Positions 57,303 through 64,000 of a stretch of 64,000 bases of DNA are shown here, piece after piece. Made by a program: the position numbers and the translations under genes. The notes beneath the pieces were generated by a model, which was not told where the DNA came from, made no database searches, and saw only the letters and a list, made by a program, of their open reading frames with translations. The stretch spans positions 57,825,599 through 57,889,598 of the forward strand of contig CM022302.1 of the NCBI GenBank assembly GCA_011799875.1, read 5' to 3'. Source of the stretch: Thinopyrum elongatum. Its lineage: Eukaryota; Streptophyta; Magnoliopsida; Poales; Poaceae. Each line of letters opens with the position of its first letter. The stretch's first letter is position 1.

Positions 57303-60038
57303 ATGAGGAATTTGAAAGATCAAAGAACCAAGATTTTCCCCTCAACTACGAGGGGAGGTAAGGAACTGCCATCTAGCTCTGCACTTGATTCACCTTCTGT
57401 TTTGAGTAAACTTGCGACACCTACACCTGCTATTGATTCCTATATGTCGCATGTTATTGATGATGCCACTTCTGCTATGCATGATGCTTATGATGAAACT
57501 ACTTCTATGCTTGATAATACTATGCCACTTGGTGAATTTCTTGATGAAAAACTTGCTAGGGTTAGAGAGAATGAAATTACTGAAACTGATGATATTATTG
57601 AAACTGAAAATTATGATTCTCCCCCTAGATATGAATTGCCTATCATACCTGAGGGTTATATTATGGATGAGGAAACTGCTAGAGACTTTCTTGCTTGCAA
57701 TGATAGAGATGATCTTAAGAAACTGTTAGCTAAGCTGAAAGAAAAATCCTTGAATGCTAGAATGAAATATGATCCCAACTTTGCTACTTCACCTATCTTT
57801 GTTACTGATAAGGATTATGAATTCTCTGTCGATCCTAAGTTAATCACTTTGGTTGAATCTGATCCTTTCTATGGTTATGAATCTGAAACTGTTGTGGCAC
57901 ATCTTACTAAATTGAATGATATAGCCACCCTATTTGCTCATGAGGAAAAAATCCGCTATTACTATATTCTTAAATTGTTTCCTTTCTCATTAAAGGGTGA
58001 TGCTAAGTTATGGTTTAATTCTCTTGCTCCTGGTTGTGTGCGTAGTCCACAGGATATGATATATCACTTCTCTCAAAAATATTTCCCTGCTCATAAGAAA
58101 CAAGCTGCCTTAAAGGAAATATTTAATTTTGTGCAAATTTAAGAAGAGAGTCTCCCACAAGCTTGGGGGAGGCTTCTCCAATTACTTAATGCTTTGCCTG
58201 ATCATCCTCTCAAGAAAAATGAAATACTTGATATCTTTTATAAAGGACTAACCGATGCTTCTAGGGACCACCTAGATAGTTGTGCTGGTTGTATTTTCAG
58301 GGAACGAACTGTTGAGCAAGCTAAATTGCTTTTAAATAATATATTGAGTAATGATAATGATTGGACTCTTCCCAAACCACCACCTAAGCCAACTCCGAAG
58401 AAAAGAGGTATTCTATTTCTCAGTCCTGAAGATATGCAAGAGGCAAAGAAATCTATGAAAGAAAAAGGTATTAAAGCTGAAGATGTTAAGAATTTACCGC
58501 CTATTGAAGAAATACATGGTCTTGATAACCCGACATAGGTAGTAGAGGTAAACTCTCTCCGTAGATTTGATGAAGGTGATATTCCTCATAATAAGTCTGC
58601 TAGTCAATGCTTGGATGAGTTTGATAATTTTACTGTTAAACAAGAAAATTTCAATGCTTATGTTAGTAGACAATTGAAACGTAATGCTCACATGCTTGGC
58701 TACTTGGGTTATTATATGAGTAGAACTGTTAATGATCTTAAGCTTATTAGTAAACATGCTTCCATGGTTACAACTCAAGTAGAACAAGTACTTAAGGCAC
58801 ATGATGATTTGCTTAATGAGTTGAATAATAAGAATAATGATAATGCTGTTAGGGTTATGACTAGAGGTGGTAAAATGACTCAGGAACCTTTGTATCCTGA
58901 GGGCCATCCTAAGAGAGTTGAGCATCATTCTTAGAGAACTAATACTGATGCATCTAGTCCCACTAATAAAAAGAAAAAGAAAACTGATAGGACTTTGCCT
59001 GCTTCTAGTGAACCTGTTATAGATACACATGAGAATCCCAATGATATTTCTATTTCTGATGCTGAGACACAATCTGGTGATGAACATGAACCTAGTGATA
59101 ATGTTAATGATGATGTTCATGTTGATGCTCAACCTAGTAATAATAATGATGTAGAGATTGAACCTGTTGTTGATCTTGATAACCCACAATCAAAGAATCA
59201 ACGTTATGATAAGAGAGACTTTGTTGCTAGAAAACATGGTAGAGAAAGAGAACCATGGGTTCAGAAACCCATGCCCTTTCCTCCTAAGCCATCCAAGAAA
59301 AAGGATGATGAGGATTTTGAGAGCTTTGCCGAAATGATTAGACCTATCTTTTTGCGTATGCGTTTAACTGATATGCTTAAAATGCCTCCTTATGCTAAGT
59401 ACATGAAAGATATTGTTACAAATAAAAGAAAGATACCGGAAGCTGAAATTTCCACCATGCTTGCTAATTATACTTTTAAGGGTGGAATACCAAAGAAACT
59501 TGGAGATCTAGGAGTACCAACTATACCATGCTCCATTAAAAGAAACTATGTTAAAATTGCTTTATGTGATCTTGGAGCCAGTGTTAGTGTTATGCCTTTC
59601 TCTTTGTGTCATAGACTTGATTTGAATAAGTTGACACCTACTGAAATTTCTTTGCAAATGGCTGATAAATCAACTGCTATACCCATCGGTATTTGTGAGG
59701 ATGTGCCTGTTGTGGTTGCAAACGTTACTATCTTAACGGACTTTGTTATTCTTGATATTCCCGAGGACGACAGTATGTCGATCATCCTTGGTAGACCCTT
59801 TTTGAATACTGCAGGGGCTGTTATTGATTGCAATAAAGGCAATGTCACTTTTCATGTTAATGGTAATGAGCATACAATACACTTTCCGAAGAAACAACCT
59901 CAAGTTCATAGTATCAATTCTATTGGAAAAATTTCAACTATTACTATCGGAGGTTTCGAATTCCCTCTCCCTACCATCAAAAAGAAATATGATATTCTTA
60001 TTGTTGGGGACATGCATATCCCCGTTGAGGTAATCTAG
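57303..60038 (+). pseudogene. Sabrina-like gag and aspartic protease with three nonsense codons
   Basis: A single frame starts MRNLKDQRTKIFPSTTRGG. Stops are TAA 58140-58142, TAG 58536-58538 and TAG 58932-58934; there is no frameshift. The gag core reads LKGDAKLWFNSLAPGCVRS (about 57991-58047), typical of gypsy gag. The retropepsin-like active site is CDLGASVSVMPFSL near 59568-59609, and IILGRPFLNTAGA near 59782-59820 is the conserved distal protease motif. No reverse transcriptase or integrase follows. Confidence 0.88.
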
Positions 60039-60825
60039 TGTTATTCGAAAATTCTCCAGCTTCATGTCATTTGGAAGAAGTTTGTTAATAAGACTTGATC
60101 AACCTTGTTAACGGATTCCTTTTGATGGGCATGAGATGGATGAATTTAGAAGGCACAACTTTCTGTACCTACTTTTTACTTTCTGTTATTTAGAATGAAT
60201 AAAGCAAAAATAGTATTTTCTGTCTGTTTTCTGAATTACCCGTGAAATACAAAAATGTCCCAAAAATAAAAGTTCTTCAAATACCCTGAAAATTTAGTAT
60301 GATTTTTTATAGAATATTTAAGAATTTCTGGCACTGAGAACACATCAGGGGGACCCACCACCTGTCCACAAGGACGGAGGGCGCGCTTACCCCCTGGGCG
60401 CGCCCCCCAGCCTTGTGGGTCCCATGTGGCCCCCCTTCACTTATTCCAGCACCCATCCACTTCGTCTTCCTCCAAAAAAAATCATCCTAGTGCTCAAACT
60501 CGTGTTCATGCTCATTTTGCTGCCATTTTCGATCTCCTTGTGTAAAGCTCCATTTGCAAAACTATTCTGGGGGATTGCTCTTTGGTATGTGATTCCTCCA
60601 ATGGTCCAATTAGTTTTTGTTCTAGTGCTTTATATATTGCAAATTTTTGCTGCTGTAGTGACCCTGTTCTTGAGCTTGCGTGTCAAATTTATATGGTCCA
60701 AAGTAGTTTTGATGCATGATATAGTCTCTAGGCACTTGTAGGAGTAGTTGCTATCAATTTTGTTGAGTTTGGTTCACTTTTATTTTGAGTTACTAAAATT
60801 TTTTGAAAGTTTTCAGAGGAAGAAA
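60039..60825 (+). promoter_or_regulatory. Non-coding region with LTR-like duplicated block
   Basis: 60255-60460 resembles LTR positions about 55974-56130. The shared parts are AAAATAAAAGTTCT, the GGGGGACCCACC/GGGGGCCCACAC and CTGTCCACAAGG words, GGGCGCGC, and CCTTGTGGG. The block can fold into the same GC-rich hairpin as the LTR. It lies between the protease and the extra ORF, where it could act as an internal promoter. Confidence 0.55.
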
Positions 60826-61848
60826 ATGATGAGGAGATTGTTGAGAGGCTCTTCGAGCCGGGGTTAGAAGGAAAAAGAAAATCGGGAGAAGGAAAAGCCC
60901 AAGTACAATCTTCCTCGTGCCGCGGAGATTCGGCCATGTGAATGGCCATGTGATGCATTCTTGGAAGCGGCCGGAATTTATGAGGATTTCTATTATTTGG
61001 CTGAGAATGCAGGCATCACCGACTTCCTCCACGACCAGTGTGATCAGTATCTCCTACTCACTAATACTTTCGTGCAAAATTTTCATTTTCATGCTTGGAG
61101 ATCACCACCCACGGTAGAGTTTCACTTATATGATGAGCATAAGGAGATGACGCTTTATGAATTTTGTGAGGTTTGTAAATTACCTTATGAGGGTAGCGTC
61201 GAGGAACCACGTCCTAGTGATGTGGGAGATTTTATTAATGAAGTTACCGTAGGGGAAAGGAGAAAGGTGTCGGAAGCGAGAGTAGCTAGTTTACATTTTC
61301 CTATTTTGTGCTACTACTCATTATTTGCTGGGAGATGTTTAATTGGTCGCAGGGAGAGTGGAGGCCTTAGTGCTCCTGACCTTGCCATTTTACGCCATGC
61401 TTTACTTTGCGATAAAACTTTCAGTTTAGTCGCTGTGGTTGATAGACGGTTGAGTCTCAACCGTACTAAGGGTCCTATTTTCGGAGGTATCTTCGCCTCT
61501 CGACTTGCTAGACGCTTTGAGATACCCATTAGGCATAATGAGAAAGAGGAGAAACTGCTACCCACTATATACTTAGATTATGACAGCATGGTAGCACATA
61601 AGTTTATTCGCTATGATGAGGAAAAGAGACTCATTTATAACTTGATATTTAGCGAGGATACTTTTCAGATTATTACCTTGCCTGCACCTTCTTTGTTCGA
61701 TATTCATTCAGGCAGGTACTTCATCATGCGCGCGGACATTTACGCATACGGGGAGGGGACGCGATCTCCAGTTTCTGAGCCAAAGCCATCACCTGATTCA
61801 TATCAGGAGTCTATTTATCAGTGGGAGCCACAGGAGCTCGCTAACTAG
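60826..61848 (+). pseudogene. Extra ORF of the Sabrina-like element (Athila ORF-like, function unknown)
   Basis: A frame from ATG 60826 has one early stop (TAG 60865-60867), then stays open to TAG at 61846-61848. It includes PRAAEIRPCEWPCDAFLEAAG, HAWRSPPTVEFHLYDEHKEM, FCEVCKLPYEG, CYYSLFAGRCLIGRRESGG and FGGIFASRLARRFEIP. It resembles the ATHILA-ORF1/plant-transposon class of proteins in general pattern. No signal peptide or clear transmembrane span is visible. It is not a reverse transcriptase or integrase. Confidence 0.65.
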
Positions 61849-64000
61849 TGGAACCCCCAGGATCCTCAGTACACCGGAGAAGGCCACTTTGATCCATGGG
61901 CTTAGACCAACTTAGGCCAAAAGCCTAAGCTTGGGGGAGTACGTATTTCTCACCGACATTACATTCATGTTCACACACTCATTCTAGTTGTCGGTGTTCA
62001 TACTTTTTCATTGTATTATCCACGTTATTCTATTTCTTTTTCCCGCTTTCTTCTTGTGTGTTTGAAAACCTTTGAGAAAAACAAAAACAAAAAATTTAGT
62101 TGTAGCTTAGTTTACTTTCCATGCTTAGTTGTAGTGTAAAAGAAAAACCCAAAAAGATTTCTCGTTCTTCTTTTACTTGTTGGGAGCTTTCCCGTGTAAA
62201 TAGTTTTTCTCGTTCTTGTTTTACTTTTCTTCAGAAAGACGAAAACTCCAAAAACATTTCAGTATGTTTCTTTGAAATTCTTTTCTTTTCTTTGGGGGTC
62301 GAGAGGAGAAGACCACGATGAAAATGTTGAGTGGCTCTCATATGCGTCATTGTTGATCTAACAAAGAGCCCATATTACCTTGTCTTCTCCTTTGAATAAA
62401 TGTTTGCAGATTCCAGCTTAGTCCAATGCACGTGCACTATTATTATTATTCACACCGTTCAGTCATGCAAGTGAAAGGCAATAATGATGATATATGATGA
62501 AATGATTGAGATGAGGAAAAGCTGGTATGAACTCGACCTATCTTGTTTTTGTAAATATGATTAGTTCATCGTTCTTGATTCAGCTCATTATGAATGAAAC
62601 ATGTTTACAATAACAATTAGAGATTATAGTTACTCATGCCATGCTTAATTACCTAGGAGTTTATAATGGTTTACCTTGCGTGCCAACATGCTTTTAAAAT
62701 GGTTGTGATGTAGTATGATAGGATGGTATCCTCCTTTGAATGATACGAGTGGCTTGACTTGGCACATGTTCATACATGTAGTTGAAACAAAATCAACATA
62801 GCCTCTACGATATTTATGTTCATGGCGATTGATATCCTACTCATGCTTGCACTCAATGTTGGTTACTCTCAATGCATGTTTATGACTGTTGTCGCTCTCT
62901 AGTTGGTCTCCCCAGTCTTTTTCTAGCCTTCACTTGGACTAAGCGGGAATACTTCTTGTGCATCCACTTCCATAAACCTAAAGTTATTCCATATGAGTCC
63001 ACCATACCTTCCTATATGCGGTATTTACCTGTCGTTCCAAGTAAATTTGCATGTGCCAAACTCTAAACCTTCAAATGATAATCTGTTTTGTATGCCTGAA
63101 TCGCTCATGTAGCGACTGGGGGCTGTCAGTATCTTCCATGCTAGGTGGGTTATTCTCACGATGAGTGGACTCCGCTCATCATTCACGAGAAAATGGCTGG
63201 TAATCGGGATGCCCAGTCCCATGCTCAAATCAAATCAAATTAAATTAAAACAAAACTCTCCCAGGATTGTTGTTAGTTGGACGGTACCCGTTGTTTCGGA
63301 CCAGCCGTGGAGTGTGCTTGTTGGTTGAGGGGGAGTAAAAAAAACTTTACCATTCTGTTTGGGAACCGCCTATAATGTATGTAGCATGGAAGATATTGAG
63401 ATCTCTTGGTTGTTATGTTGACAATGAAAGCATACCGCTCAAAATTATATTCCTCTCTGTTTTAAAAACTCGAGCTCTGGCACCTCTGCAAATCCCTACT
63501 TCCCTTTGCGAAGGGCCTATCTATTTACTTTTATGTTGAGTCATCATTCTCTTATAAAAAGCACCAGTTAGAGAGCACCACTGTCATTCGTATGCTTTGC
63601 TATTAATTGATATTGAGTATGACTGTGACTGGATCTCTTTTACCATGAATTACAATGTCTAGTCAGTCCTTGATCTTCAAGGGTGCTCTGCATTTATGTT
63701 TTGCGGTCTCAGAAAGGGCTAGTGAGATACCATCTTGTTATATCATATCATGATTGTTTTGAAAAACTGTTGTCATCCGAGATTTATTATTATTGCTCGC
63801 TAGTTGATTATGTCATTGATATGAGTAAATGTGAGACCTAAATGTTATTGTGAATATGGTTAGTTCATAATCTTTGCTGAAAACTTGAATGCTGGCTTTA
63901 CATATTTGCAACAACAAGATCAAACAGAGTTTGTAAAAGTTTTTCTTTATCACTTTCAGTTTGTCAACTGAATTGCTTGAGGACAACAATGGGTTAAGCT
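61849..64000 (+). other. 3' non-coding region of the Sabrina-like element
   Basis: About 2.1 kb without credible coding sequence; it includes AAGCTTGGGGGAGTACG (about 61926-61942), a common feature after coding regions in Athila-type elements. No 3' LTR is reached. Confidence 0.6.

Larger units (their letters stand above)
55838..64000 (+). mobile_element. Sabrina-like (Athila-type) gypsy retrotransposon, right end beyond window
   Basis: Starts TGATACGTCTCC with a 1387-bp LTR, an Athila-type PBS, then gag-protease, an extra ORF and a long 3' non-coding region. No second LTR appears before the window ends. The preceding 5 bp (ACTTG, 55833-55837) are the candidate target duplication. The name is from memory of the LTR and PBS wording. 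Confidence 0.85.

Overview
The window is repeat-dominated nuclear DNA of a grass, almost certainly a Triticeae species (wheat, Aegilops, barley or rye group). The evidence is the set of transposon families, which I recognise from memory: a BARE/Angela/WIS-type copia element, a Maximus/SIRE-type copia element, a Sabrina-like (Athila-type) gypsy element, a Fatima-like (Tat-type) gypsy element, CACTA transposons, Stowaway MITEs and an Au-type SINE. The family names are assignments from LTR ends and protein motifs; no database was searched.

Layout. 1-3868: low-gene DNA with a MITE-like inverted-repeat block, a hairpin-containing minisatellite (1290-2030) and an AT-rich degenerate repeat. 3874-12879: a complete Ty1/copia element with a CTCCT target duplication. 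Its pol gene carries four stop codons and is split by a 2.5-kb CACTA element (7903-10390, target duplication AGT). 12885-13184: remains of a small gene with an RNase H1/viroplasmin-like N-terminal domain, next to the copia insertion. 13946-17196 (minus strand): the only host gene that looks intact, a three-exon NRT1/PTR (NPF5-like) transporter of 590 residues, with one Stowaway MITE in intron 2 and another in the upstream region. 18236-18450: an Au-like SINE.

19363 to the right edge is one nest of insertions. A CACTA element with TNP2 and Transposase_24-type genes starts at 19363. It was hit by an Angela-type copia element (21951-30586, TSD TGATG) and by a Fatima-like gypsy element (from 35130). 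The gypsy element was then hit by a Maximus-type copia element (37419-52100, TSD GCAGC) and by a Sabrina-like gypsy element (from 55838, running off the window). Removing each insertion rejoins the interrupted reading frame or the target site.

No element is coding-competent as read: each has stop codons or frameshifts in its main genes. The most notable theme is that three nested retroelements each carry an extra gene outside the normal gag-pol plan, each with its own likely promoter. Maximus has an ORF3 with a TATA box and a 5'-UTR intron. The Fatima-like element has a spliced gene on the opposite strand. The Sabrina-like element has an extra ORF preceded by an internal copy of LTR sequence, and shows no reverse transcriptase or integrase in the visible part.
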